Source of the DNA: Globodera rostochiensis | Lineage: Eukaryota; Nematoda; Chromadorea; Rhabditida; Heteroderidae | Assembly (NCBI GenBank): GCA_018350325.1 | Contig: JAEVLN010000023.1 | Coordinates: forward strand, 373,001-437,000 | Length of the DNA stretch: 64,000 bases | Direction: 5' to 3' | Notes under the pieces: model-generated | Seen by the model: only the letters and a program-made list of their open reading frames with translations | The model's database searches: none | What the model was told of the DNA's origin: nothing | Shown: piece after piece, positions 11,400-23,266 of the stretch | Numbering within the stretch: position 1 is the first letter of the stretch | Layout: each line of letters starts with the position of its first letter | Made by a program: the position numbers and the translations under genes

Positions 11400-12135
11400 G
11401 AAATAAATGCACCTTTTTATTGATTGCCGTTCGGCTGCTCCAAGTTAAATTAAACAAAAATGTAATAAAAAGTAAGAAAATAAGAAAATTGAAATGATAG
11501 CGATTCATAAATTCAAGAAAACATAATTTATGTTATTCTGCTTCTTTTACAAGTGTGTCATACCAAAGCAAAAAAAGATTTTGTTCAATAAATATCAAAC
11601 AATGAAAGAAAGTACTCGATGAAAATTAAAAATGGAAAATTACGATAAGTAACAATTAAAAAACATACCCTTAAAAAAATTTTTATTTTATAACGTAAAT
11701 GCAAGAAGCTGCTAAAAGTGTTAGAAAAATGGAAACAAATATGTTCGTTAGTGCTGCGCAAAAATAAAAAAATTTAAATAATAGTTGCAATTAGCATTAA
11801 CTTAAATTCATTTTCAAAACATAAAAAATTCTAATCATGTTAAAGCATATAATATTAAATAACAAAACCTCTATTTCAATTTATGCAACTTAAAATTAGA
11901 GGCGATGCATTCAAAAGGTCGGCATATTACATAAAATAAAAAGGTATGCAAAGATAAATAATGTTTCATTTTAAAGAAATTAAATTAGTAAATTTTGATT
12001 CTTTAATAATTTAATTAAATCGAAAAAATCAATTGATTTCTAATTTTTTTGCTAATGCAAACTTTAAGCAAAAGATTATTTGAGCAAGTTCCAAAAAATG
12101 TATAAAACGATTCTGACAAAATAGCTAAATTTATT
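11400..12135. other. AT-rich spacer
   Basis: Long A runs. A faint GC rise near 11890-11930 has no convincing frame. Confidence 0.5.
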
Positions 12136-12354
12136 CTTAGCTAAAACAATATATATATAATTATATTATTTAAATTTAAGAACCTAATTCTGATAATAAA
12201 TTGTTTAGAATACCTAATTTTAAAAGTGTTTTAACAACAAACCACAAAGTAAATAAGAGTAATTAAGAATATAAAAATAAAAATTAGTTATTAACTAATA
12301 ATGATTTGATCATCATTAATGAGTCAATGAATGAATGTACAGGATAAACGATAA
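12136..12354. repeat. Dispersed direct repeat, copy 1
   Basis: Matches 15952-16176 over about 220 bases. The first 90 bases are nearly identical, the middle diverges with indels, and the end (AATGAATGTACAGGATAAAC) is identical. It includes the palindromic patch GATTTGATCATCATT. Confidence 0.75.
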
Positions 12355-12539
12355 CTACTAAAGCATAAATAAATTACATAATTAAAAAAGTAAAGCTCAA
12401 AATAATAATGTGAATAAATTTTAGCAAATATTGAAAGTAAATAAATTTTTTAAATTAAACCTTTATTCAAGAGGCAATCGTAAAAAGTATTAATCAAGCT
12501 CTTGAATAATAATGCAAAAGATTTTCATCGCTGAACTGT

Positions 12540-12625
12540 ACACATGAATAAGTTCCAAACAAGGTGATAATAATTATAATCATTGCCCGAGCACGCCCAA
12601 AAAACAGATCAATAATGTCCGCTGA
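12540..12625 (-). other. Exon-like island on -
   Basis: A minus frame reads ADIIDLFFGRARAM after an AATTAATCAG acceptor-like site, then continues into an Ile-rich AT tract. No donor is evident. No family is recognised. Confidence 0.22.
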
Positions 12626-13004
12626 TTAATTAATCATTTTGCGCTAATAAACTTACTTCACCAAATTAAATAAATAGTAGAAACATTTGATTAAACGATG
12701 AAACTTCGTTTGCAATATAATTATTAATTTTAAAATTAATTAACTCATTTGTAAAAAAATGTCAAATACAAAAAATATGCGATTGCAAATAAAAATTAAC
12801 AGTATTCAAAAAATAAAGTAATTGTATTCCAGTAAAAAGCATTCAAGTTTCAACCACTTTGTATTTAATCGTCAAGACATTAATATTGATTGATACTACA
12901 TAAAACCATATTTTGCGTGGCATGCCGGACGGACACTGCTAAATTTTAAAAAATTTTAAACATAAAAATTTTTTAAATGCCTTTTTGCTCCTGATGAACC
13001 TTTT

Positions 13005-13040
13005 TTTGTTTTAGAAGGAAACAGCGGGCCATAAATAACA
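13005..13040 (+). other. Short terminal exon candidate
   Basis: TTTTTGTTTTAG is a good acceptor and is followed by AAG GAA ACA GCG GGC CAT AAA TAA (KETAGHK stop). It is too short to support a family. The GC-rich patch stops at the end of this frame. Confidence 0.25.
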
Positions 13041-13049
13041 TTCACTGTC

Positions 13050-14189
13050 TGTAATTAACTTAGCTCAATTTTGGACGCATTCGTTTGATTTATTTATATG
13101 TAAAAGTTAAAATCAATATTGAAACAAAATAAATGCATTTCAATGTAATTAATGCATTCAGATTCCAAAAAAATATTATTTTAAAAATAATAATAAAAGA
13201 TTGAACAAATAAAATTATGACTTAAATATAAGTAAAAACATATCAAATCACCCATTCTCAAAAATCGGCTTTTAAAATGTACACATATATATATTTTAAA
13301 ATAAGAATTAAACATTTTTTAAAAATGATTTAATTTACACGATTTATCTATTTGAGTATATAAAAAAATGGTTTCAATAACAGTAACGAAAAATATGAAA
13401 ACTAAATATAAAACATAATTTGTTGAAGCAAATATATACAATAATTTGCTATCATATATAAATTTTTGTCGTTCTATTATGATCTTTTCCACTAAAAAAT
13501 GCCGAAATATGTGCCAAATAAATTGTTGAAATTGTTATCTTTGTTAAAGTTTACCAAAAATGGACACCGTATGTCACGAAATTTTTACTTTGATTTGAGC
13601 GGATAACCAAATGGCTAATAAGCCACAAAAAATAGTAAGAAATGCCAATCATCCTTTTTTATAAATTTGCATTGACAGTAAAAATTTAAAAAATTAATGT
13701 GAAAATATAAATTACAGATCGAAAATGCTATGCAACAAACGATATGGAAAGCATTATATAAATAATAAATATTATTTGAAAACTAAATGTGTAGATTAGT
13801 AAATATTTTAAAATACAATCAAATTAATTAAAAAAACATGAAAAATCTAAAAATGATTAAACTCATTTCTAAAAATATTAAAATTAAATAGATGTATCTT
13901 CAATAGATCAATAATAATAAAAGGGAAAAGTCTATAATTTAGATCTAAATTCCTTAGCTATGATAAATAAAAAAGTGATTAAATCAAGAATAAAAATTTT
14001 GATTCTATATTAAAATCTACATTAAATAACTACCATGATGAATATATTAAACTAAAAAAGGATTGTTTTAAGTAAATTAAAAACAAAACTTAGTCCGGTT
14101 AAAGAAATTTCTGCCAAGCTTCTATCAACATATGTGGCAAAAAAGCTAAATAAATCTTTAATCCCATAAAATATTAAATCATTTATTAG
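13050..14189. other. AT-rich spacer before the Fic exon
   Basis: If the Fic gene has upstream exons they should lie here on plus. I saw only a minus frame near 13560-13640 (WLISHLVIRSNQSKNFVTYG). Confidence 0.4.
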
Positions 14190-14273
14190 GCGTTTATCCA
14201 TCCATTCAAAGATGGCAATGGACGAGTTGCCAGGATGATAATGAAATGGTTCACATCCGAAACGCTGGGTTAA
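14190..14273 (+). CDS. Fic (AMPylase) active-site exon
   Basis: After a TTTATTAG acceptor the frame reads AFIHPFKDGNGRVARMIMKW then FTSETLG. HPFKDGNGR fits the Fic motif HPFx(D/E)GNGRxxR, which carries the catalytic histidine and the phosphate-binding GNGR loop of enzymes that transfer AMP from ATP to target proteins. All the key motif residues are present. It can end as an exon at CTGG|GTTAAA (14268) or as a terminal exon at TAA (14271-14273). A following in-phase frame at about 14329-14390 includes ILLRMPFIADDFREH and ends at GTAATA. The rest of the Fic fold was not found, so function is unproven. Animals usually carry a single Fic gene (FICD/fic-1), and this motif differs from it after GNGR. 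Confidence 0.65.
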   Translation, partial: AFIHPFKDGNGRVARMIMKWFTSETLG

Positions 14274-14328
14274 AAATAAACATTATAATTAAATGAGAAA
14301 TAAAAAAACGAACTGTTGATGTAAGATA

Positions 14329-14391
14329 ATCTAAAATATTCAATACTCCTTCGTATGCCGTTTATTGCGGATGATTTTAGAGAGCACGTAA
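14329..14391 (+). CDS. Possible next exon of the Fic gene
   Basis: The frame NLKYSILLRMPFIADDFREH ends CAC|GTAATA and, if entered after GATGTAAG, joins in phase with the donor at 14268. The acceptor lacks a pyrimidine tract, so the link is tentative. Confidence 0.25.
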
Positions 14392-14565
14392 TAAAATACA
14401 AAAATTATATCAATATTAATTAGTCAAATCGCACCGATGGGATGAAATATATGCAAAAAATTAAAACAAAAATCACGTACAAAGTTATATTAATGAGGAT
14501 TTAGAAAACGATAAAAATCAAATTAATACAATAATTAATTTAAACTACACACAGAAACCTGGTTA

Positions 14566-15288
14566 CCGTGTTACCTCTTGTAATTCCACATGTGGATTTA
14601 TTTTTCAACCTCCTCAAAAAGTGCGGAATTATTAGAGAGTGTGGAATTATCAGAGAGTGTGGAATTATTTTTCAAATTGTTTGGCGATATGGTCATCTAT
14701 CACGAAAATTCCTTCACTTTTTCCACAGAATTTCCATACTTCAGTTGGCAAAAATATTTTTGAGAAAAACCCATAAAATGACCCTTTTGTTTTGCAAAAT
14801 TTTAGTTTTTGGACCAATTTTCTTAACAAATTCGACCAAAAAAACACAAAAATTTGACCCCTAAATTGATTTTTGGAGAAAATTTCTTCTGGAAAAACTC
14901 TTTAAGAAAAATGTAATAAACCCCAAAAATGAACCCCTAAAATCCAACTTTTTTCAAAAAATTCCTTAAGAAAAATGCATTAACTCCAAAAATGCACCCC
15001 TAAAGATTGACTTTTAGCCCCTCCCCCCGAAGAAAATCCCTGGGTCCACCCTTGAAACACACTCATAGTTAACCCATTTTTCCCGTTACATCTCGTCAAA
15101 TTTTACCTAATGGAACAGCAGTGATAAATTTGGATTCATAATGTTAAATGGGTGCGGGATTATTAGAGAGGTGGGAAGTGCGGAATTATTAGAAAGTGTG
15201 GATTTATTTTTCAACCTCCTCAGAAAGTGCGGAATTATTAGAGAGTGTGGAATTATCAGAGAGTGTGGAATTACAAGAGGTAACACGG
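14566..15288. mobile_element. MITE with 25-bp TIRs, TA target
   Basis: Perfect inverted repeats of 25 bp begin CCGTGTTACCTCTTGTAATT at each end and the element is flanked by TA on both sides, as in Tc1/mariner-type insertions. Both subterminal zones hold tandem GTGGAATTATCAGAGA-type units in the same orientation. No transposase frame is present, so movement would need a transposase in trans. It is inserted about 300 bp after the Fic exon. Confidence 0.85.
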
Positions 15289-15951
15289 TATGCTATTATT
15301 TATTAAAAATATTTTTGCGGTTTAATTAATTACTGAATAAAGACACCAAAATGCATTTCACGGGAAATATGCACATAATTTCATCGAAAGTACGAAAGAT
15401 GATTACTCAAAAACAACCGCTGTCTGCAGAACTGAATTGCAAGCCTCAAAAGGGTGTCAAAACAAGAATTTCAACGCAGACCTATTCAAATTATAAAATA
15501 CTTGTACAATTAAATAAAAGTAAATCTGATGATAGCGCTCAATAAATGTGCCAGAAAAATTGTAAGTCATAGATAATTTAATTGAACACTGTATAAATTA
15601 AACTTTATTTACGCACCTCAAACGCTATATTTCCAAATATGAATTTTTGATTTAAAATAAACAAAGAAGAATTTTTTTAAATTTTACAAAATCTGATTGA
15701 AATGTGAGTATAAACTGAAGATGCTGTTGAGATTTTTCATATGTTTTAGACATTTACAAATTTATTTTTTATTTGTTTGTCAATTTTTAGAGACTATCTT
15801 TTCATATTTTGGGTGTTTTTGGATAAAATTTAATTATTAGATGTTTTTAATTTTTGGGCAGTATTTTACTTCTAAATTCAATAACATTTGTTTTACCATT
15901 ATTAACTTTTAATTTTTAGCGCTTGCCAACAATAATAATCTGAATATATTA
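15289..15951. other. AT-rich spacer with one plus ORF
   Basis: A 64-codon plus frame at 15351-15545 includes SKVRKMITQKQPLSAELNCK and then PQKGVKTRISTQTYSNYKIL. It begins ATG and ends TAA and its middle (15400-15480) is GC-raised; it may be an exon, but no splice site stands out. Confidence 0.3.
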
Positions 15952-16176
15952 CTTAGCTAAAACAATATATATATAATTATATTATTTAAATTTAAGAACC
16001 TAATTCTGATAATAAATTGCGTAGAATCCCTAATTTTAAAAGTATGTTAACAAAAATATCTACATTGTAACACATAAATAACAGTAATTAAATATAAAAA
16101 TATAGATTTGTTATTAATTAATAATGATTTGATCATCATTGATGATCAATGAATGAATGTACAGGATAAACGATAA
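15952..16176. repeat. Dispersed direct repeat, copy 2
   Basis: Partner of 12136-12354 (see there), 3.8 kb away in the same orientation. Confidence 0.75.
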
Positions 16177-16735
16177 AAAATATTTACATTAATTCCTTAA
16201 AAAATAAATTTTTTATAAAATACTAACGAAATGATGAATAAATTATGTGCAAACAGGCCAAACATTAAACAACCAGAAACTTTGTTTGTTATTAATTTAA
16301 ACTAAATGCTGAATTCAAAATCATCTATTAATATTTAAATTTTATTTTTTTTATAAAATTTCATCAAAAAAATAATAATTAATGTTCAGCATTTTGAAAA
16401 TTGTACCAAGAAAATTAAAAACAATACGCATACCAAAATTTGAAAGAGATCTTTTTAAGGTTGAGGATGATTATTGTTTAATTCAAATTTTTCACGATTC
16501 TTAACATAATCATTGCGTAAAATTGTTTTCTGCAATTAAAATTTTATTATTTACCATTAATGACATTTCATGCAAAAATTAATGTAAATAAAATAATACG
16601 AAAGAATTCTATGAATGTGGGAAGAACTGAAATATAAAGCGAAGTATAGTGAGGCCACAAATGCTGGAATAAATTACTATAATAATCACAGTATTTTGTC
16701 AAATAAAATTAAAATACTACATCACAAAATATTAA

Positions 16736-16930
16736 CATAAAGACCAACCAATCCGATTTAGAGAAATAGCAAAAAACAATACTAAAACACCGATTCAACT
16801 CACTCTTTGTCAGTACAATAAAGATCTCTCTTGCATAAGATCAACGCGAAAACATTCATACAAACTCATTGAGAAGCCGAATTCAAGTGAAAATGCAATG
16901 AAAAATCACATTCTGATTAGTATTTGGTAA
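16736..16930 (+). CDS. 64-codon open frame without ATG
   Basis: A plus frame open from stop to stop includes DQPIRFREIAKNNTKTPIQL, TLCQYNKDLSCIRSTRKHSY and KLIEKPNSSENAMKNHILIS. The balanced residue mix is unlike translated AT-rich spacer. It lacks an early ATG, so it would be an internal or terminal exon. The minus strand also has a frame here (GFSMSLYECFRVDLMQERS). No family is recognised. Confidence 0.35.
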   Translation, partial: HKDQPIRFREIAKNNTKTPIQLTLCQYNKDLSCIRSTRKHSYKLIEKPNSSENAMKNHILISIW

Positions 16931-17040
16931 TTATATTCCAATTAAAAATAACATTTTTGTTAAGTAGAATTTTCTATTAACTCAATGAGCTAAGATAATT
17001 AAAATCAACTGAACGCTTTTACGCCTTTTAAACAATTCCC

Positions 17041-17099
17041 GTTTGTGCCTTTCGTCGTGACGGCCAGGGGTGGCGCGTTCGCTCCCGTGAGTACGAGAG
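17041..17099 (+). CDS. GC-rich exon candidate
   Basis: The plus frame reads VCAFRRDGQGWRVRSREYER and meets a donor GAGAG|GTACCA at 17100. GGCCAG at about 17066 could be an internal acceptor, which would leave a 32-base microexon. AFRRDGQGW is faintly like the Fic loop PFxDGNG but has an extra residue and lacks the histidine; I do not call it Fic. Confidence 0.35.
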
Positions 17100-17311
17100 G
17101 TACCAACTTTTCCAATCGCATTAAGATAACGTATAACTTATGAATTTTTATTTAGATTATTTTTTCATAGATTGTTTACATTTTGCCACCAATATATTGC
17201 GGTGACCAATAATATTAAAAACGATTAAAGTTTTTACTTTTATAGATAATTGTTTTTTGCATTTTTATGTTAAACAATAATATATATTCAATTTTAAAAT
17301 TATTGTTTAAT

Positions 17312-17480
17312 AAATTTGTTGATCATTTAATTTTTTAATTCCAATCAATTTTCTGTGTAACTTTTATTTAAATGGAAAATTGAAACATACATTTGCAGTC
17401 ACTTTGTTTGAATCTGATATTTTGAATTTATTATTTACAACGTTAGATTAGAGTTTGAATGATGAATTTTACAAAATTTG
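17312..17480. repeat. Dispersed repeat (169 bp), copy 1
   Basis: About 96% identical to 30171-30339 in the same orientation. It ends exactly one base before the start of the 1.3-kb duplication at 17482, so two repeat modules abut here. Confidence 0.85.
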
Positions 17481-17481
17481 T

Positions 17482-18787
17482 AATATAAACTTTAGAATAT
17501 GATGCCTCTCGTTAAAGAACTAATAGATTATCTGACAATAATAATACAGGAAACATATTAATTTAAAAGTAAAATTTCATATAATAAACTGCAAAATTAT
17601 TATATAAAATATCAGATAACTGATAAAATACTGATCAGCATCCAGACGCAAATTTTGAATTCACGTACGTCCGTGTGGGCTGGGAAAAAAGAGGCTGTGG
17701 ATTAATTAACAAAGGAAGTGGGAAAAGCGGTTTTACGATAAGGATATAAAACAAATGTTTCAAGAATATATCATAAATTCAAGAGGTCAAAGTAAACCTT
17801 GAGCGTTTTAAAGAAAGAAAGCTCTGATCGGCCGCAGGAAAAACGAACTAAAAAAGGATTGAAAAGCAAAATGTATCTTTTATTTTTAATTATAAGGGGA
17901 TATAAATTAAAAATAACAAAAAATCAAGCAAGTCTTCAAAACAAACGCACAAGAAAAACATGTATTAAATTATAAAAAAGTAAACTATAATAAAAATTTA
18001 CAAATCATTCTAAAAAATTAAACATTAATATAAATTAATTAAATAATTTGAATTATCTTAATTCCTAGTGTAAGAAGAGTTGAGATATTTTAAATGAATA
18101 TTGACTACAAGAATAATAAATCAAATCCTCTATGGGCATACCGAAATTATCGTCGATAAGCTGACTATCAGTATACAATGCCCCTCAACATTAATTAACC
18201 GCACATTAAGATGGCCAAAAAATGCAATAATTTGCCATGCCAAATTATAAAGTTGAAATTATTATGCTCGACCAAAACAAAACCAAAAGTATACAATAAA
18301 CTTAATGCATAATTGGCTGTAGCAGTGTATAATTTAGTCCAACAAAATTATATAAACATGTATTTAAATTTAATTTTTAAATTTTATGTAACCAAATATA
18401 TAACTAACCTAGTTTCAATTATAAGCTACTTTAGTCAAAACAATAGAAAATAGTTGATAATGTTGAAATTTAAACTATCTATGGAGTTTGGATAAAATTT
18501 ATGAATATAGGGTTTTGACTCGAGAAGCTTGTATAAAAAACCTTCAAAAAAAAATTGTACCCATTTTTAGCGTACAATAATCACAGGTATAAGATTATAT
18601 TAATTTTGCTCTATTTTAGCAGAGCTAATAATCCTCTATTAAAAATTTTGTAATTCTTGCAGTGTAAATTTATTAAAAAAAAAATTGTTAAGAATAATTA
18701 ATAAAAATGTAACCATTCTAAATTTTAATAAAGCAAAAAATACAAGTAACAAAAAATATATATAATTAATTATTAATTATCTATGAC
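17482..18787. repeat. 1.3-kb direct duplication, copy 1
   Basis: Copy 2 is 20244-21551. The first 750 bases or so are almost identical; from about 18236 the copies differ by substitutions and small indels, and then agree well again. The island near 17640-17710 reads AHTDVREFKICVWMLIS on the minus strand and LISIQTQILNSRTSVWAGKK on the plus. The last 200 bases form a unit repeated in tandem at 18793-19005. Confidence 0.9.
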
Positions 18788-19005
18788 CCTAATAAGATTA
18801 TATTAATTTTGCTCTTTTTCAAAACATTTTAGCAGAACTAATATCCTCTATTAAAAATTTTTGTAATTCTTGCAGTGTAAATTTATTTAAAAAAAAAAAA
18901 TTGTTAAGAATAATTAATAAAAAATGTAACCATTCTAAATTTTAATAAAGCAAAAAATACGAGTAACAAAAAAATATACATAATTAATTATTAATTATCT
19001 ATGAC
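18590..19005. repeat. Tandem pair of ~205-bp units
   Basis: Units 18590-18787 and 18793-19005 both start TAAGATTATATTAATTTTGC and end ATTAATTATCTATGAC. The second carries an insertion (TTTCAAAACA). A third copy lies at the end of the other 1.3-kb duplicate (21351-21551). Confidence 0.85.
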
Positions 19006-19119
19006 CCAAGGGGAATTCAAAATCCACAATACAATCAAGTCAACTTATTTGTTAGCATAAAACTAAAAATATAAATAAATACTAATCCAAACAAATATTA
19101 AATAGCAAGCGTAATTTAC

Positions 19120-19154
19120 TTTGTTCTGTGTGGTTTCTGATTTCGGTGGTGCAC
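19120..19154 (-). CDS. 35-base exon, copy 1
   Basis: On the minus strand a TTATTTCAG acceptor and an AAA|GTAAATT donor bracket 35 bases. One frame reads CTTEIRNHTEQ, another VHHRNQKPHRTK. The whole 96-bp block 19075-19170 is repeated at 22104-22199 with one difference. Confidence 0.4.
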
Positions 19155-19170
19155 CTGAAATAATAGTAGC

Positions 19171-20243
19171 GTTTAAAAACAGATTTTATTAAATGTTTAT
19201 TATCTCAGAATTTCTACATTTATTTCGAGTGGAAGATTGCCTGTAAACATTTTTAATTTGTTTTTATTATATTTCTTTATCATAAGTTATTTAAAGTGAA
19301 GATTAATTAATTATATAATGTTTGAATTAGAATTTGTTATTATTAATGTAGTTTTTTTTGTGTTTTTATCATGTTAACGACATTTCTCATTTTATTAAAT
19401 AAACTGTGCATTTTTATTCAGGCAAAGATGCTATTGTTAATAATTAAATATTGGAAGTAAATCAACCTGTTTGTTACCTCAGAACAGTGAATTTTCTATA
19501 TCTTAATAATAGAGTATATAACAAGCTCGTCCTTCTTTTGCAAACATCGCTAGCCCTATTCAAAAAAATATTTTAAAAGTTATAATCAAAAGTTTATTTA
19601 ATTATATAATTAATAGACACTACGAAAAATATTATAGTCCGAATGCTTATTGATTTTTAATCGGCATCGAAAGTCGATAGCAGATTACTACATATTAATG
19701 AAATATAAAATTAAGAATGAAAATAATCTCTTCCATAATTGCAAGTATCAAAAAGATTAATTATTTGACAGAATTGGTTACGAAGTTGTTTCAACATTTT
19801 CTTTTTCGTGTTTTGTCTTTTAATAATATATAGTCTATAAACCTAAAAAAAAATTGCTTAATCAACTAAAAGAAAAAGTTTTTTTGAGGCATTTTATAAA
19901 ACACAATTTCCTATGCCTTTTAAACAGCTTATACAACGTTGGTAATAAACAAATATCGCAAAAACACAAAATAACCAACTTATTGTGTGACTGCATAAAA
20001 CATTTTGTCAATAAACTACAATTTTAACCAAATTACCAAGACTGAGTCTTTATACATCAGAAAATTGCAATGCTGATCAAATTAAAAAAGAAATTCTATA
20101 TTTATAATGGGTTATAATGATATGCGTTTTGTTAAAATAAATTATTCTAATTTTACAAAGGAATTAATAAATAACAATGAAGGCAAAAAGATTTAACAAC
20201 AAAAAATGATGCCAACCTGTACTATTTGAATAAACTAAAATTA
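19171..20243. other. AT-rich spacer between duplicates
   Basis: Nothing convincing. Confidence 0.5.
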
Positions 20244-21551
20244 AATATAAACTTTAGAATATGATGCCTCTCGTTAAAGAACTAATAGATTATCTGACAA
20301 TAATAATACAGGAAACATATTAATTTAAAAGTAAAATTTCATATAATAAACTGCAAAATTATTATATAAAATATCAGATAACTGATAAAATACTGATCAG
20401 CATCCAGACGCAAATTTTGAATTCACGTACGTCCGTGTGGGCTGGGAAAAAAGAGGCTGTGGATTAATTAACAAAGGAAGTGGGAAAAGCGGTTTTACGA
20501 TAAGGATATAAAACAAATGTTTCAAGAATATATCATAAATTCAAGAGGTCAAAGTAAACCTTGAGCGTTTTAAAGAAAGAAAGCTCTGATCGGCCGCAGG
20601 AAAAACGAACTAAAAAAGGATTGAAAAGCAAAATGTATCTTTTATTTTTAATTATAAGGGGATATAAATTAAAAATAACAAAAAATCAAGCAAGTCTTCA
20701 AAACAAACGCACAAGAAAAACATGTATTAAATTATAAAAAAGTAAACTATAATAAAAATTTACAAATCATTCTAAAAAATTAAACATTAATATAAATTAA
20801 TTAAATAATTTGAATTATCTTAATTCCTAGTGTAAGAAGAGTTGAGATATTTTAAATGAATATTGACTACAAGAATAATAAATCAAATCCTCTATGGGCA
20901 TACCGAAATTATCGTCGATAAGCTGACTATCAGTATACAATGCCCCTCAACATTAATTAACCGCACATTAAGATGGCCAAAAAATGCAATAATTTGCCAT
21001 GCCAAACTATAAAGTTTAAAATAAATTATTATGCTTGACCAAAAACAAACCAAAAGTATACAATAAACCTAATGCGTCATTGGCTGTAGCAGTGTATAAT
21101 TTACCAAGAAAATTATATAAACATGTCTTTCAAAATTTAATTTATAAATTTTATGTAACCAAATATATAACTACCTAGTTTTAATTATAAGCTAGTCAAA
21201 ACAATAGAAAATAGTTGATAATGTTGAAATTTAAACTATCTATGGAGTTTGGATAAAATTTATGAATATAGTGTTTTGACTCGAGAAGCTTGTATAAAAA
21301 GCTTTCAAAAACAATTGTACCCATTTTTAGCGTACAATAATCACAGGTATAAGATTATATTAATTTTGCTCTATTTTAGCAGAGCTAATAATCCTCTATT
21401 AAAAATTTTGTAATTCTTGCAGTGTAAATTTATTTAAAAAAAAAAAATTGTTAAGAATAATTAATAAAAAATGTAACCATTCTAAATTTTAATAAAGCAA
21501 AAAATACAAGTAACAAAAAATATATATAATTAATTATTAATTATCTATGAC
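20244..21551. repeat. 1.3-kb direct duplication, copy 2
   Basis: Partner of 17482-18787, 2762 bases downstream. It is not preceded by the 169-bp module that abuts copy 1. Confidence 0.9.
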
Positions 21552-21825
21552 TTTAAGGGGAATTAATAAAAATATAGAACTTATGGAATTCTATAAAAAA
21601 GAATAGTGACAAAGAGAAAAATAAATTGACTAAATTTGTTATTATTTTACATTCGCTAATGTTATATAATTATTAGAAAATAGGACATAAAGGGATTCGA
21701 AATTATATGAAAACTCGTCTTAACTGTGAGTTGGAGAAAAGTAGCAACAATGCATCTTCAAAGCAAAATAAAACTGTATACAATAAATTGTAAAACCAAA
21801 CAAAAAATTTAATGAAATCGTTGTT

Positions 21826-21888
21826 TGTACTTAAAAAGGCATCGCGGCAACAACTCGACGCACCTACCATGAAATCGGCCACAGCAAA
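21826..21888 (+). other. Exon-like island on +
   Basis: The frame reads KASRQQLDAPTMKSATAK and then TGA, with GC-rich codons. No clear acceptor is visible. No family is recognised. Confidence 0.25.
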
Positions 21889-21950
21889 ATGAAATTAAAA
21901 TATACACATTTTATTACAAATACTCAAATTTTAATTGAAAATTAATAATA

Positions 21951-22130
21951 ATTAATTCACTAAAACTATATGATGAAATTGAGCACTTGAAAGTGACTTT
22001 GGTTAAGACGCACATCGCGCGAATGCAACAACAACTGAGATGTTTTGCATTCTTTCACGTTGGGTGGCGGGCACCTCAAGGGAAACCTGCCGAATTTATT
22101 AATATAAATACTAATCCAAACAAATATTAA
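21951..22130 (+). CDS. 59-codon open frame, exon candidate
   Basis: Open from stop to stop. The GC-rich centre (about 21972-22096) includes YDEIEHLKVTLVKTHIARMQ then QQLRCFAFFHVGWRAPQGKP. Downstream it runs into the duplicated block carrying the 35-base minus-strand exon. No family is recognised. The change back to AT-rich spacer falls at GCC GAA TTT ATT. Confidence 0.4.
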   Translation: MNSLKLYDEIEHLKVTLVKTHIARMQQQLRCFAFFHVGWRAPQGKPAEFININTNPNKY

Positions 22131-22148
22131 ATAGCAAGCGTAATTTAC

Positions 22149-22183
22149 TTTGTTCTGTGTGGTTTCTGACTTCGGTGGTGCAC
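22149..22183 (-). CDS. 35-base exon, copy 2
   Basis: Same TTATTTCAG and GTAAATT boundaries as 19120-19154. The single base change in the block alters one codon (ATC to GTC in the CTTEIRNHTEQ frame) and leaves both splice sites intact. Confidence 0.4.
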
Positions 22184-22532
22184 CTGAAATAATAGTAGCA
22201 AACTATTTTTAAAAAATCTTACTTACAACCAAAGCAGAAAATAATTCTATAAAGTGTAAAACGATTTCTTTTATTTGAACAAAAACAGTTTAACGATTTC
22301 AAACAAATTTATGCGAATTCAAAATTGCAGTGGAAAACAAAGTTTTTTACTACTTTTTTTAAACAGCAAAATTTTAATTGGTTTAATTACAACTTGACTA
22401 TTAAAAAATTTTATTTAAATGTAATCATACTTCATTGAAACGTCAGTTATAATTTTAACACCATTGTATACGAAACAAGAGATTAATTGAGCATGTTATT
22501 AATTAAATATGAACAATTGAATTGGTTTAAAA

Positions 22533-22628
22533 ATGGGAGAATTGGACACCAACTCCGCGCCAGTTAATGAGACGCCAGGACAAGAGGTCACTGATTCATT
22601 TTTATTTAAGTTAAAAGCTAAGCAATAA
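22533..22628 (+). CDS. 31-codon ATG ORF
   Basis: The frame reads MGELDTNSAPVNETPGQEVT then DSFLFKLKAKQ and TAA. The acidic, Pro/Thr-rich start looks like a protein N-terminus, perhaps a first exon. No family is recognised and no donor is obvious. Confidence 0.35.
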   Translation: MGELDTNSAPVNETPGQEVTDSFLFKLKAKQ

Positions 22629-22741
22629 TATAAATAAACGTTTTAAATTCAAATTTTAAAAATATAATTTAAACAATTTATATTAATATTTAAATTTAGT
22701 TTTAACTTTATTCATTGGGTATTTATGTTAAAAATAAATAA

Positions 22742-22933
22742 ATGCCTTTTGGAGCTTTATCTTTTGTTTTACTCAAAGAAATTTCATTCACTTCAATTAC
22801 AAAATTTTATATCTCGTTTTTTGTCTTAACGGGAGATATTCGTTGCGTTGCTTTGACTAAGTTTCGACAAATGTGTTTCACAATCCACGAGGTTGGAAAC
22901 TCTCTGACACTTAAAATCACAATATATAAATGA
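22742..22933. other. Exon-like island, both strands open
   Basis: The plus frame (62 codons from ATG) includes TGDIRCVALTKFRQMCFTIH. The minus frame includes REFPTSWIVKHICRNLVKAT. Both look like protein and no splice signal decides. GC is raised between 22810 and 22910. Confidence 0.3.
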
Positions 22934-23266
22934 ATGTTCCAACGAGTAAAACTTTGAAAACAACGATTTAAGTTAAAAAAATGGGACAGCAGATTAAAAA
23001 AAAAATTGTTTCAAAAAAATTATTTAATTTTTATAAAAATGAATTCATAAAAACCAAACTTTTTTTTCCGATAAGTTTAGAAAAAAATATAAAAAAAACA
23101 GGGTTATTTTTTTTTTGCTCTTTAGGTTTTTGATTATAAATTTTTTTTTTGTTAGTTTTATTGGTGACCGAGTATAATCGGAGGAAAAAATTTAAAAAAC
23201 AAAGTCACTGTGATTTCCTAAAACGATACACAACTCAGCAGCATTTAAAATTTTTATATAAAAATA

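Noticed and set aside
14568..15329. Plus ORFs with repeated GCGIIREC
   Set aside because: These are translations of the subterminal repeats of the MITE.
22379..22398. GGTTTAATTACAACTTGA resembles the nematode SL1 leader
   Set aside because: The central bases differ, no GT donor follows in the right place and no SL RNA fold or Sm site is visible.
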